Shown here: one piece after another, positions 9,939-21,400 of the stretch
Numbering within the stretch: the first letter of the stretch is position 1
How the letters are laid out: the number at the start of each line of letters is the position of its first letter
Assembly: GCA_035048495.1 (NCBI GenBank)
Contig: CM068541.1
Location: 5,897,929-5,961,928, forward strand
DNA: 64,000 bases
DNA from: Euptelea pleiosperma
Lineage: Eukaryota > Streptophyta > Magnoliopsida > Ranunculales > Eupteleaceae
Reading direction: 5' to 3'
Made by a program: the position numbers and the translations under genes
Notes under the pieces: model-generated
Told to the model about the DNA's origin: nothing
Database searches by the model: none
The model's input: the letters and a program-made list of their open reading frames with translations, nothing else

Positions 9939-12900
9939 ATGGCTTCAATGAAGTCGATTTCTGTAGAAACGATTTCAATGACGACGATTTCTGATGCTCT
10001 GAAATCCGTCGATACGAAGAAGGAGAACCTTCGTAAAGCATTTGAATGCCTCCAATCGCATTCGTCTTCTCTCGCTTCCTTCACCCTTCGATGGGAGGAT
10101 CTGGACGAGCACTTCGACTCGATCCATAAATCGGTTGAAGAACGCTTCAAGGAACTCGAATCGAAAGAGAAGCAATCGGGCAAAGGATCGATGCAGGAAG
10201 ATAAACCATCTTTACCAGCGAAAGAACTTGCGATTAAAACAGATGAGTCTGAATCGACGGTTCTGAGAGAGATGAAATCTTTCTGTGTCAAGATGGATGG
10301 AATGGGTCTGCGTTCATACATTATGAATCATCGTAAAGAGATTCAGATAATCCGGGATGAAGTTGCTGTTGCTCTTCAATCAGCGTCGGATCCAGCGAAG
10401 CTGGTTTTAGACGCCATGCAAGGTGTCTACCCTCTGAACTCTAAGAGAGAGAACAATGAATTGGCCGCTATTAGTAGAACTCGTATTCTTTTAATGGAGA
10501 AGCTTATGGTGATCTCACCGCATATTACGCCTCAGGTGAAGGAGAAAGCCAAGAAATTGGCTGTTGAGTGGAAAGGGAAGGTTAGCATGGAAGGTGAAAA
10601 TCCATTAGAAGCTTTAGCTCTATTGCAGCTTTTGGCTACCTATGGCGTGGCATCTGAATTTAATATAGACGAGATTTTAGATCTTCTTGTTCCTATTGCT
10701 CGGCGTAAGCAGGCGATCGATTTGTGTCGGGTGCTTGGTTTCACAGATAAAATTCCTGGTAAGTCTGGAATTTTAATCATGAGAAGAATTTCTAATTGGT
10801 TTTTTTTATTGTAGATATTGGATATTTTAGCTCCGTTTAAATGCACTAAGTTGTTTTCTTCTGTTTCGTAATTCCTTGAATCCCGTTCCTCTGCGTTCTT
10901 GTTCTTGTTTTAAAAAATTGGACTATTTGGGTTCTGACGGGGAAGGTTTTCTGGCTGAAAACCTCTCAACATGTTGGAGCGAACCAATTATGTTCGTAGA
11001 TTCCTTTGTAAACGTCACAGATAAAGCTCTTTGACGTTGTTGGTCCTCCCTTAATTGGGAGCTCCACCGTCGTAAGGGCGGTCTCATATTCCATTGCCTT
11101 GGGGAGCAGCGTTGCTGCCATTACCTCTTGGGACTGGCCATGAGACATACATTTGACTTAATTTCATCTATGATTCGGTTCATACATGAAACAGATTTTT
11201 ATTATCTTTTTGTATGAGTTCGAATATTAGTTTTTGGTATTTAATATGGAGTTTTGATTGATATTTAATTGCTATTAAATGGTTTTTTGGGGATCTATTT
11301 TTAATGGTATATTTGTGATCTGTGACGGGGAAGGTTTTCTGGCTGAAAATCACCCAACATGTTGGAGCGAACCGATTATGTTCGTAGATTCCTTTGTAAA
11401 CGTCACAGATAAAGCTCTTTGATGTTGTTGGTCCTCCCTTAATTGGGAGCTCCACCGTCACAAGGGCGGTCTCATATTCCATTGCCTTGGGGAGCAGCGT
11501 TGCTGCCATTACCTCTTGGGACTGGCCATGAGACATACATTTGACTTAATTTCGCGTATGATTCAGCTGAAAAACTGATTTATATGATCTTTCTGGGTCT
11601 TATTGGACATGTCATAATGTAGACAGGTGACATTCCCTTGAGCAAGAGCTGTTGGGATCGTACTATGTCAGTTTTTGTTTCTTTGATTTTCAACTGTCTG
11701 TAATGACCTTCCTCTGCTCTTGGTTAGTCTCTCTCTTGTCATTCCATTCAGTTCTAATGAGAACTTAGTCTGGGAATCTTTTCTTCGTTAGAATTACTAG
11801 TTCGTTTTTTTTTTTTTACTTTTTATTAGTAAATATTTGGTTTTTTATTGGCTATTAATTGATTTTTTGAGGGCTTTGTTTTAATGGTATATTTGTGATC
11901 TGTGATGGGGAAGGTTTCTGGCTGAAAATCTCCTAACATTGGAGCGATCCTATTATGTTTGCAGATTCCTTTGTAAACATCACAGATACAGTTCTTTATG
12001 TTGATGGTCCTCCCTTAGTTGGGAGCTCCTCCATCGTTAGGGCGATCTCATATTACATTGCCTTGGGGAGCAGCATTGCTGCCATTACTTCCTGGGACTG
12101 GCCATGAGATAAACATTTGATCTTTTGTCAAATTTGTTTTTATTGGTCCTATTTTGGTTTGAGACAGTACTAGGAATAAGAGCAACTCAAAATATCATAA
12201 ATAGTTGGAATAAAAGCAGATCTCTGTATTTGGAGTTGGAGTTTTTAAGGCATAAGCGATGGCAGTGTTTTAAAACTCGTCGAGGCAATTTGAAACTCTG
12301 CTGAGTTGACTCGACTCGGCGAGTTTCGAGTTGTCTCGAAATAAACTCAAATCGAATAAACAATGGGTTTGGTCCATTGTTTTCTGAAAAAAGACAACGG
12401 GTTTGGTGCGTTGATTTTTAGTCGACGCACCAAATAAGTTTTTTGAACACCTTGTCAACACAAATCAACCAAATCTTATAAATTTTGCTTATAAAAATAT
12501 GATATTTATATATTAATATTAATATACTACTCGAGTCAAGTTACTTCAGGTTGAGTTCGAGTCTTCGGGTTTTCAAACAGTGATTTTTTGTTGATGATGG
12601 GAAGAAATGACAGGTATGAGATGTGAGGATAGGTCATTATGGCTTGTGAGTATGTCAATCACTTTGTTTGCGTTGGAGTTGGCGGGGACAGATAATGGAT
12701 TAGAGCTATCGGTGAACTGACTGTGTCAATCAAAGCTTTTTCATTGTCATAATCTTCAGCTGTAATGACCTATCTCGCATATTGTCTAGTCTAATTCCAT
12801 CAATAAGATTGATTTCACTTTCACTCTTGCCTCAACTTTTGAATGTTGTAAATTTGTTTTCTTCTGGATGACAACATTTACCACTTTAGTTTTGGTGTCA

Positions 12901-14848
12901 TGACTTTTATTGTTCAATCATATTCTGCGATTTTATTATCTTGCTGTTACAGCTATCATATTGTTTCACAAAAAGTTCCATGACCCTCTTTTTCTTTGAA
13001 AGATAAAATTATCTTTCAAACAACTGATACTGCTGTGATTCAATTCTTCCATATGTTGGAGGGGCGCCACATTTTAAGCTATTGTTTTGAACTTGTATCG
13101 ACAGTATGAATTCCTTGTTTTGTGGGTCTCCCTTGTGTATTTAGTTTATGTGATGGGGAGGTCTTTTGGGTAAAAGATCTCCTTACCCGATGGAGCAAAC
13201 CTATTATGTTTGTACATTCCTTGTGTAAACATCACAGAAAAAGTTTATAACGTTGATGGAACACCCTTTTTGGGAGCATTCCTCCGTTTGACGGTCTCAT
13301 ATTCCATTGCCTTGGGGAGCAGCGTTGCTGCCATTACCTCTTGGGACTTGCCATGAGACGTACATTTGAATTAATTTCGTCTATGATTCAGCTAAAAAAA
13401 ACATAATTCATATGTTGTGGTTTTAACCTTGTTGCCAATGATGATATCAGTTAACAAAACACCATCTTTCGGGACTGAATGGCTTTCAAGCCTTGCTGTT
13501 ATTCTGCAATTCTGAGGCTTATTCTTGCACAATTATCTGTCCGTTTTATAGAATGTTAGATATTTTATGCCGAATTATCCTCTTGATACCTTTTTTTGTA
13601 ATTTTACCTGATGTTTGATTGCGATTTCTTATCACTTTTCTTATTTTGAATGTTGACCTTGCATTAGAATATGAAGTTCTGGATGGAACATCTAATCTTT
13701 TTGTTATTGGTCTTGCAACGTGATTTCAATGCTGTAGTATTCCTAGAGCTTAGTAGCTCCTCCATTCTTATTTCCTTACGGGTAGTGGGTTTTACAACCT
13801 TGAGTCGTTGCGATTCTTCTTTTCATGTGCCCCTATAGCATCTGATGCTATTGTCCATTTTAGTTCTCCGGCTGTAACTCTACGTGAATTATGCAATCAT
13901 GGAAAGTTAATCCGTTTTGCTGGTCTCATTGAAATCATTTGGTAGTCTAGCAGCCCCTTACTCTGGACGTGTCAATTTTCATTTTATATAGTTTTCTAGG
14001 GACAACGGTTTTCTTTTGTTCTCTGTACCCTCTTGAGGCAACAGTCTGAGACCTGAGGTTTTTGTTTGTGACTTCACTTGTTACAGATTTTATTCATAAA
14101 CTCAGTAGCAAGGGGAAACAACTTGATGCAGTTAAGTTTGTTTATGCGTTTGAACTGCTTGACAAGTTCCCTCCAGTACTCCTCCTAAAAGGTTACTTGA
14201 ACGAATCCAAGAAGGTCTCTCAGGAAGTTCGCAAGAGGGGAAATAACTCAACTCAATCACTGGTATGTTTTTTCTTGATTATCTTGCGACTCCCTTGCAA
14301 GTTTAAATTGCAAACAATCTTCTACATCAATGTTGTATAAACGTACGTGCCCACAGAATGAAGCCACTGCCAAAGAAATTGCTGCTGTAAAAGCGATAAT
14401 TAAGTGCGTCGTGGAGCACCAGCTTGAATCCCAATACCCTCTCGAAAGTCTTGATAAGCTCATTGAACAGTTAGAAAAGCAGAAGGCAGACAGGAAACGA
14501 CGTGCTGCTGCACCTGCACCTGCACCTGCACCTGCACCCAAGCCTAAGCAGCAGCAGCAGCAGCAAGCTGGAAACAAGCGCCGTCGACCAGCTTCCTCAA
14601 ACACTACAACCCACGACACTCCTAGTGTTGCTACAGCCACCCAGACTCATTACCAGCCGGGCTTCTTGTCAGATCGAGTGCCCCCATACTCGAGCTCATC
14701 GGCACAATATGGATGGGCAGGCACCGCTCCTACTGTTGCCCATTACATGAACCCTTCTGCATTGGGTGGTAACCCGCCGAGTTACGGTAGCCCATCTAGG
14801 TCCCACCTATACTCTTCGGAAGGGCCATTTAGCACCTGGTCGTTATGA
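9939..14848 (+). CDS. FRIGIDA-like protein (probably FRL3 class), three exons
   Basis: Exons are 9939-10758, 14087-14262 and 14357-14848, each bordered by GT and AG, giving 495 residues. The N-terminus (about 1-90) is a coiled-coil-like region (ALKSVDTKKENLRKAFECLQ). The Frigida domain follows at about 110-390 (MDGMGLRSYIMNHRKEI, LVLDAMQGVYP, LLATYGVASEF, GNNS, NEATAKEIAAVKAIIKCV). Next come a basic EQLEKQKADRKRR segment, Ala-Pro and Gln repeats, and a Ser/Tyr/Pro-rich tail. FRIGIDA promotes FLC expression and flowering-time control in Arabidopsis; FRL proteins are relatives, and FRL1/FRL2 act with FRIGIDA. The role here is not shown by sequence. The tail looks frameshifted: from 14829 the next frame (LAPGRYERS to SYRPSFYP, stop at 14912) matches the usual family ending better than the PFSTWSL read in frame. 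Intron 1 hosts four U17-like snoRNAs. Confidence 0.9.
10935..11154 (+). ncRNA. U17/snR30 H/ACA snoRNA, copy 1
   Basis: This intronic RNA is about 220 nt. The 5' domain closes with TGACG/CGTCA and is followed by the H box AGATAA. An extra hairpin (CTCCC/GGGAG) comes next. The 3' domain closes with GTCTC/GAGAC, then AT and an ACA box at 11149-11151, three bases from the end. Inside the 3' domain, directly after the first stem strand, is ATATTCCATT (11086-11095), and directly before the second strand is GGCCAT (11136-11141). These are the places and near-sequences of motifs m1 (AUAUUCCUA) and m2 (AAACCAU) that define U17/snR30, the snoRNA required for early 18S rRNA cleavage. From memory, plant 18S has AUGGGAUA, which pairs with UAUUCCAU, and UGGCC, which pairs with GGCCA. 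Confidence 0.82.
11321..11542 (+). ncRNA. U17/snR30 H/ACA snoRNA, copy 2
   Basis: Nearly identical to copy 1, with about 90 bases of shared upstream intron shared with copy 3. The 5' stem is longer (TGTGACG/CGTCACA). H box AGATAA, m1 ATATTCCATT, m2 GGCCAT and the ACA box (11537-11539) are all intact, so this and copy 1 are the best candidates for functional genes. Confidence 0.82.
11901..12118 (+). ncRNA. U17/snR30 H/ACA snoRNA, copy 3 (diverged, perhaps inactive)
   Basis: Same fold as copies 1-2. The 5' stem is TGTGATG/CATCACA, a compensated change from TGTGACG/CGTCACA, and the 3' stem is ATCTC/GAGAT instead of GTCTC/GAGAC, also compensated. The ACA box is kept at 12113-12115 and m2 is intact. 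However, m1 reads ATATTACATT and the H box reads AGATAC, both off consensus. It may be a decaying copy. Confidence 0.7.
12263..12582. repeat. MITE between snoRNA copies 3 and 4
   Basis: The ends CAGTGTTTTAAAACTCG and, reversed, CACTGTTTGAAAACCCGA are inverted copies. The interior repeats GACTCGGCGAGT-like words. No clear target duplication is seen. Confidence 0.45.
13149..13367 (+). ncRNA. U17/snR30 H/ACA snoRNA, copy 4 (most diverged)
   Basis: The 5' stem TGTGATG/CATCACA, H box AGAAAA, 3' stem GTCTC/GAGAC, m1 ATATTCCATT and ACA box (13362-13364) are all present. m2 reads TTGCCAT instead of TGGCCAT. The 5' domain differs a lot in sequence but keeps an internal hairpin (GGTCTTTT/AAAAGATC). 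13368-14086 downstream is ordinary intron with nothing recognised. Confidence 0.72.
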
Positions 14849-14912
14849 AAGGTCAATGGTTCCTGGTGGCTATGGATTGCTGCCTTCTTACCGGCCATCT
14901 TTCTATCCTTAG
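14829..14912 (+). other. Out-of-frame continuation of the FRIGIDA-like C-terminus
   Basis: Read one base later than the upstream frame, this stretch encodes LAPGRYERS, then GGYGLLPSYRPSFYP and a stop. This Pro/Tyr-rich ending is characteristic of FRIGIDA-like proteins. The shift lies near GGGCCATTTAG (14822-14832). It could be a real one-base change, or an error in the sequence. Confidence 0.6.
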
Positions 14913-17900
14913 CCAGCAGTTGTTCCATGATACTGGGAAAACCATTATATTTTGTACATGGCTACTCTATACTGGAAAACCATTGTGTTTTGTTCATGAC
15001 TACTCATTGTAAAGAGCTATAGTTTGTGAATTGAGATTTTGTCTATATTTTTCAACAATTATTCTACTGTCGTTTATTACCTCATTTTTCCTGTTTGGTT
15101 AACTTAGTTAAAATATTTGACCTCTTATTTTTCAAAAAATAAATGGTTGGATCTCTTTCTTGGAAAAATCTTTGATACACACTAGTGTATCAAAAATTTG
15201 ATGCAGAAGTCCTTCAAGTTGCCCACTTAGAACACTTTACCACACCTTGATGGATTCAGACACAAAAAAAGGGTGTGATTGTAGAGAGGACCAACAAGAT
15301 GGGAAGAGGAAGAGGGCTTGCAGAAAACTGTTTTTATTAATTTAAAGTAAAGCTTTCTAGTATAAAAGCTTGAGCCTAAAACATATAGTAACCGGCAAAT
15401 TGGTAGCCATTGGCACAATCTTATTGCGGGGATCCAACAGGGGTCCCATGTGAGACCATCATCTTCCTTCAGTCCACTATCTCCCATGAAAAGCAGACGT
15501 GTGATAACAAAATCAAGTGTGATTTCGGAATCTGTATATTTTGTGGTAAAATGAAATGGTATGAAAACAATGGGGACGGCTTTTTAAGATGAATATGACA
15601 TAGTTCTTTCAGAAATTCCAGATTCAGATCATGGAAGCTATAATACTACAAACAAAAAAAAAAAAAACACAGCGTAGAAAGCAACACAGTAATACATTGA
15701 TATGTGAGATTAGTTCTGGAATGGAGTCGAAAGTTGAGGCGAAAGTTTTCTCGTTGAAGGAAGCTGGGGCTAGCAGAGGGGATGGTGTCTCCACTCTACG
15801 ATGGACGGTTGACCCTAGATCAAGGCTAGTACCCAACAAGCAAAAAGCTGGTTTCAGTGGGTAGGAAGTCAGTTTTGACGGTGCTAGTAAGGATATTGTG
15901 CCATGCAAAGGAAAAAGCAACCGAGAACATGACTAACTAGCCAAAAATCAGCCATTGATTCATCTTCTCTGTGGGTACGCCAAAATGGGTGTACCCCGAA
16001 CCCATTTTGTTCAAAAGAATGGAAAAATTTGCACATTTTCTAACATGAGCAAATTATTCTGAACATGAACTTTTCTGAATTATTTATGGATTATCCAATT
16101 TTGAACATGAAAAATCATTTTATATGACAAAAAGTTGTCAATATTTTTTTTTGTACATGCTTTGATATGCATGTGCTTACATGGATGCCATATGAAAAAT
16201 TAAAAACCACGTAAAAATTCACGTAGAATAAAAAGTACGGCAATGATGCATAGTCAGCACTTAAGTGAAGAGATATAGGATTCGAGGTCAAGCGATAAAT
16301 CTGTAGGGCATGATCTTGATGCTATAAGGAGTTGTGAAAGTGTATCGTCGAGATGAGGCGTTGACATGAGACATCGACGCATATACATGCCTAGTAGATT
16401 GACATCTATCACTTGCCTTGTCCTTCAACACTTATATCTTTATTTTTAAAATAATTGTTGTCGAATTTTTGAACTCATTTTTTAACGACACTGTGCTTGA
16501 ACATTTCCCATACTATATTTTCGCCACTCCGAATTGTTAACTAGGAGCAGGACTGAGCCTTCAATGGGGCCCACTTGTGAATTCACGTGTATTATAAACC
16601 AACCTGATTAGATTATCATGATCGTCCGATTATCACTGGTCCACAAAAAGTTCATTGATAGTCATTTGGTTGTTGGGGTGATTTTTGGGTATGGCCGTCA
16701 ATTCCGAGGTCTGGATTGATGGTACCAATATATATATTCAATGGTTAGTAAATAATAAAAAATGATATAATTAATCATATTTCTTGAGAAAGAATCCAAG
16801 GTTTAAATACTTCCGTTATAATTGACATATAATGTTACCCAAGGTTTTAAATTGACTGTTACAACGGACATGGGGTGTTACCGTTATTTCCATTATACAA
16901 CGGACATGGGGTGTTACCGTTATTTCCATTATAATGCCTTGTTATTTTAACGGACAGTAACAAAAAATAAGGGGATCAAAATAATAATTTTCACAACTAA
17001 AGGCCGTTATATCCATTATAAGCCTCTATAACAGATTTAACAGCCGTTATTTGTGAGAATTAATAACGAATTTAAAATTTAAAATAAAAAAATGGAATTC
17101 AAATAAAAAACCATTCTGCACCCACCCTATAGTTGTGGAAGGAGGAAAAACTGCTTCATCGTATCTGGTGGGAGAAGGAAGAACTGCTTCATGATATCCG
17201 AGCTCTCAAAACATCGTAGATTTTGCTTATTCAAACAGCTTGGAATCAACTTGTTTGAAGAACTGCTTCATTGTTGTTGATTCCAGGCTGGAAGATGCAG
17301 CAAAGGCTGTTTGAATAACAGGTTTTTGTTTTGAGTTCTTGAACAGAAATGATGAATGAAAGTCACTAGGCCTAAAAGTCACAATTAAGAAACTTTTGAT
17401 GGCTATATAGTTTTGACTAAAATGGAACCAGATCACAGCCGTTTGATCAATGAAACTCTGCTTTGGATAGTTAGCAATATTTTGATTATCCGTCCAAACA
17501 AGTGATTGCAGAGTCTGATTTATTGACCGGCCAAAGTCAAATAAATTTTTTCCAAGATGTTCTCAGAGAACACCACCACTGATATCTCTCTGGAAGTTGA
17601 AGATTGCAAACAAAAAATAACAACAATAATGAACTTTTTTTCCTTAATTTCAGTGAATCTTCTGAGTCTGAATCTATAAATTCAGAATTTCGATCAAATC
17701 ATACATCGCAGTAAACTAGGCCTTCTAATTCTTTAAGAGGTTTATCTAAAAGATTCGCATTTCGTTTCCCCCAATGCAGTCGAGCAGTTTAACCGTCTAA
17801 GTTGAACGGTTTTCATAAAAATGTCAGGTTTGGGATGGATCTTAAAACACCGATTCCAATTATCGAGTTCTTTCTGACAATCAACACAATGACCACACAA

Positions 17901-18454
17901 AAGACTGATTCCTTGTGTGCAGGTTGAAATTATCTAATTGGTGATGTTTTCAGGGCGTACCAAACTGATGAGTAATCTATGCTCGGACAGTTTAAATCAA
18001 TGGACTCAATGAGATGATAGTTCAGCTCTTCTATAACAAAACATGCATATCAAAAAGTATTACAGCATTTTCCATGCATGGTTGCCGACTTACCAAAATA
18101 ACCTGTTTATACCCGAGATTAACATGTTAGCATTCAAACCTGGTTAAAGTCCCACACCTAAACTAAGGCATGAAAAAAACTGCATCCAATCATGACCTAT
18201 ATTTCATTTGACCAACAAATAATCAATGCTATAGATGAAAGCAAGTAGTTTTCACATATATTTGCATTTTCAAGTCACCATATTAAGAACTTCAGTCAGC
18301 ATTCCTAGAAACTCCAAAGCTGGACCAAAATTAACAAATGGGTTCTACTTCTAATTTAGTGCTTGTGTTCCTAACAAGTTCTTTCCTAATATTTTCAAAA
18401 TGTCAAAAGAGCCTTATTCCCTGTTTTTTTCCAACCATCATACGTCTCTTAACA
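14913..18454. other. Intergenic region without a recognisable gene
   Basis: The first 150 bases are the FRIGIDA-like 3' region. A short palindrome, TTTGATACACACTAGTGTATCAAA in two halves at 15170-15200, resembles the end of the MITE at 32081. 16861-16932 is a 36-base unit repeated exactly twice, inside AACGG-type repeat DNA (about 16800-17060). The rest is AT-rich; open frames are short and match no family known to me. Confidence 0.5.
16861..16932 (+). repeat. Exact tandem duplication of a 36-base unit
   Basis: 16861-16896 and 16897-16932 are identical and contain ACAACGGACATGGGGTGTTA. They belong to the AACGG dispersed repeat. Confidence 0.9.
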
Positions 18455-21400
18455 TCACCAACCCTCCTTCAGTATCCTCTCTTTCTCAAGGACGAACTTC
18501 CCTTCTTTGTATTTTTGGCTTTCTTCATAAGCCTTCTCCTGCAATAAATAATAATTTAAAGGTGAAGAACGTGTTGCCTAAATCCCTAAACTAAATTGAC
18601 TACTAGTGTTCATAAAGCTGTTTTACTAAAACATGTAAAAGTTATGTACCAGGCAGTATTTTCAAAAGGATAATCATAGCATGTGAATTTAAGGAGTCAA
18701 ATCGAGAATACATAGTAACAGTGATACAAGTTGCTTGTACGGCACGGAATATTCAATTTGAGGTGGAGGGTCAAAAAACAAATCCTACTATTAAATCTTC
18801 AAACATTTTTAAGGAGAGATGCAATGCAGAATGGCCAAATTTGTTGGGGTTTAGGGGAGCAAGCTCCTATACAACTGCATGATAACCGTAATTATACCTG
18901 GAAGTGGTGGTGAGTAATGAGAAGAATTGATTGAATCTACACCCTTCATCTTGTGTAATGTTTCCCACAGCAACGTAAACTCAGCACTCCAAAAGCCAAA
19001 AAAAAAAAGGTATTTATATATATGTTTGTCAACCCCAAATAGTTGGGATAAGGCAATATCAAGGATGTTGATGATGATAATGGTAATACTATTAATTCAC
19101 ACAATCAAGCCCTTTATAGTGTCAAATAAGCAGGAAACACCAAAAATGTTATTATTCTTAATTTTTCCAAAAAGTTATAACATTTTAATTATATAATAAT
19201 AAATTGTTGTGTAACCCATTACGAATCCAGGCATCATCCATTCAAAAGTTTGTGTCTAACTTGGTGTCTATGCCTAACACAAGAAGACATAATTATTGTC
19301 CTAGTAGGAGTAACTATGTATCTTCTTCAAACTAATCGAAGGGGAAAAAAGGATGTCGGTAACATTTTTTTATCCTTACAGTATGTAGTTCACTGAGAGA
19401 TATGCCAGAAAATTGTTATGAATTAAATATCTATAACAAATAAAAATAATAAATAATTAGCAAATAAGAAGTAATATAAAGAATTAGCAATCAGATAATT
19501 CATCACATCATGCTTCTAGATAAAACAAAATGAAAGCAAACACAAACATTTATACACCAATGCAGTTGCACAATTGCATACTCATATTGACACCCAACAT
19601 GGAAATGAGGAGGACAAGGTATGGTAATGCGAACATGGTATCTTGGTATGGTGAACCAACAAATCTTACAAGTTCTGCCAAATATAATTACCATTATTAT
19701 AGTTATTAGTAAATTAGGGTTAGTACACCAAATAACAAAGATGGAAGGATAAGTCCAAAATATTAGATACTATCTATCAAAAGTACATTAATAAACAAAA
19801 GGGTTAAGAGACTACTTCAGTGAGGCTTCAAGTCTGAAATAGTATGGACGATGAGTTTGCGATCTACATCAATATTTCATATATGCAATATTTTTTTTAA
19901 TTCAATGTGTTGCATCTATATGGTGCGTACTTAATGAAAGAACATGAACAACATGAGAAATTAAAGGATCCATTGCTAACTTACATATCTCCAACCCAAT
20001 ATCTGTTGGCACGAGCTACAGTAAACATCATTCACTGTATGTAATCCACTAATAAGTTCTCGATCTTCGTTAGGCCCAAGGGAAATGTTCACCCTGAAAT
20101 ATCATACCAACAATTGAAATTTAAATATTTTGATAATATAATGACCTTCTATTAACAAATAACCTTGTTCACGCTTACATTCTGATGATAAGTTGTGTAA
20201 AAAAACATTTTTCTTAAGATTAATAAAAAAGGCAAATCATACAAAATGGCATACTGTCAGCTAAAAGTCATATCCTATATTCGTTTTCATTTTACAGAAA
20301 GTCTTCAAACCTCATAAATTGATACGTCCCATGTCAAAGCGTATGATGCCATTTTTCCATGTTCTGTTTTTCATTCATAAAATATTTACAGATTGAATTT
20401 TTTTGATAAATCTGTTCTCATTCTACATGCCTTTTCCCAATGCAGCTCAACCAAAGAAACTTAAATTACAATATAAGTACAATTGATGACAGAGCCCTTC
20501 AATGAGCCATCACTTCCCAATATTTCCAATTTTTGTAGAGCCCTTAAAGTGGATCTTATGATCTTATTTTTTTTTGCTAGGTAATGAATTTTGTTTTTTT
20601 TGAGGTAAAATAAAGAAAACGGAAACTAAGAATACAAAGGGCAAAGGGAAGAGGGCTGCATCAGTAAGAAAATAGGCATCCCAGCTAAGTTGGCACCCCT
20701 ATCTTCATTCTTCAACAATCATCTGCACAACTCTCCCCAAGCACCCATTAAGGGTTAACAAATCTAAAATAGGTCTTATGGGGGTCCTCAATGGCCATCA
20801 GAAAATTGGGCCTTGAGTCCCACCATTGGACAGAACCAGAAGGGAGGTTACTACCCAATTTAGCGCAAGTATCAGCGCTAAAGTTCACCTCTCTCCAAGT
20901 AGAGGAGAACCAAATACACTCTAAATTTCCAACCACTAACTCCGACCCCCCTATGCTTTCCAATGAGGTTTCCCTGAGACAAATGGCATGAATGCTACAG
21001 TAGAATCTGAGTCAATCCATATTCTCTTCCAGCCCTTTGACAAGGCCCAAGAAGGTCCTTCGAGGATTGCTAGACATTCCGCTTTATAATTAGTCACAAC
21101 TCCAAGACCTTTAGTCACAACTTAAAGTGGATCTTATGATAGAAGTGTATAATACATATTAATGCTTCATACCCAGATTGGCGTAATTAGTTTATCAATA
21201 TGTGAAATGCTTTATGAATCAAGCACATGAAAATGCGATGTTTAGGGTTCTTATTAATTTCTATTGTAGTGTGATACAGTTAGCAGGATGCGGCTCATTT
21301 CGTCTGGTGTCCCCAACAGAGGACCCCATCCTCAAGAACCATTCAACGATTTCAAATTACATTCTTTCATATTCATCGACAGATAATAGTACAAGAGATA

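Noticed and set aside
11141..11150. First ACA (GAGACATAC) as the ACA box of the U17 copies
   Set aside because: It is not conserved in copies 3 and 4 and overlaps the closing stem. The ACA two bases further on (before TTT) is kept in all four copies and is spaced as in other U17 RNAs.
12590..12740. Possible C/D snoRNA (TTGATGATG ... CTGA) in the FRIGIDA-like intron
   Set aside because: The boxes are about 125 bases apart, the terminal stem is weak and no D'/C' pair is visible.
15624..15920. 98-residue minus-strand frame
   Set aside because: No recognisable domain and no splice partners. It includes a Phe run from an A/T tract.
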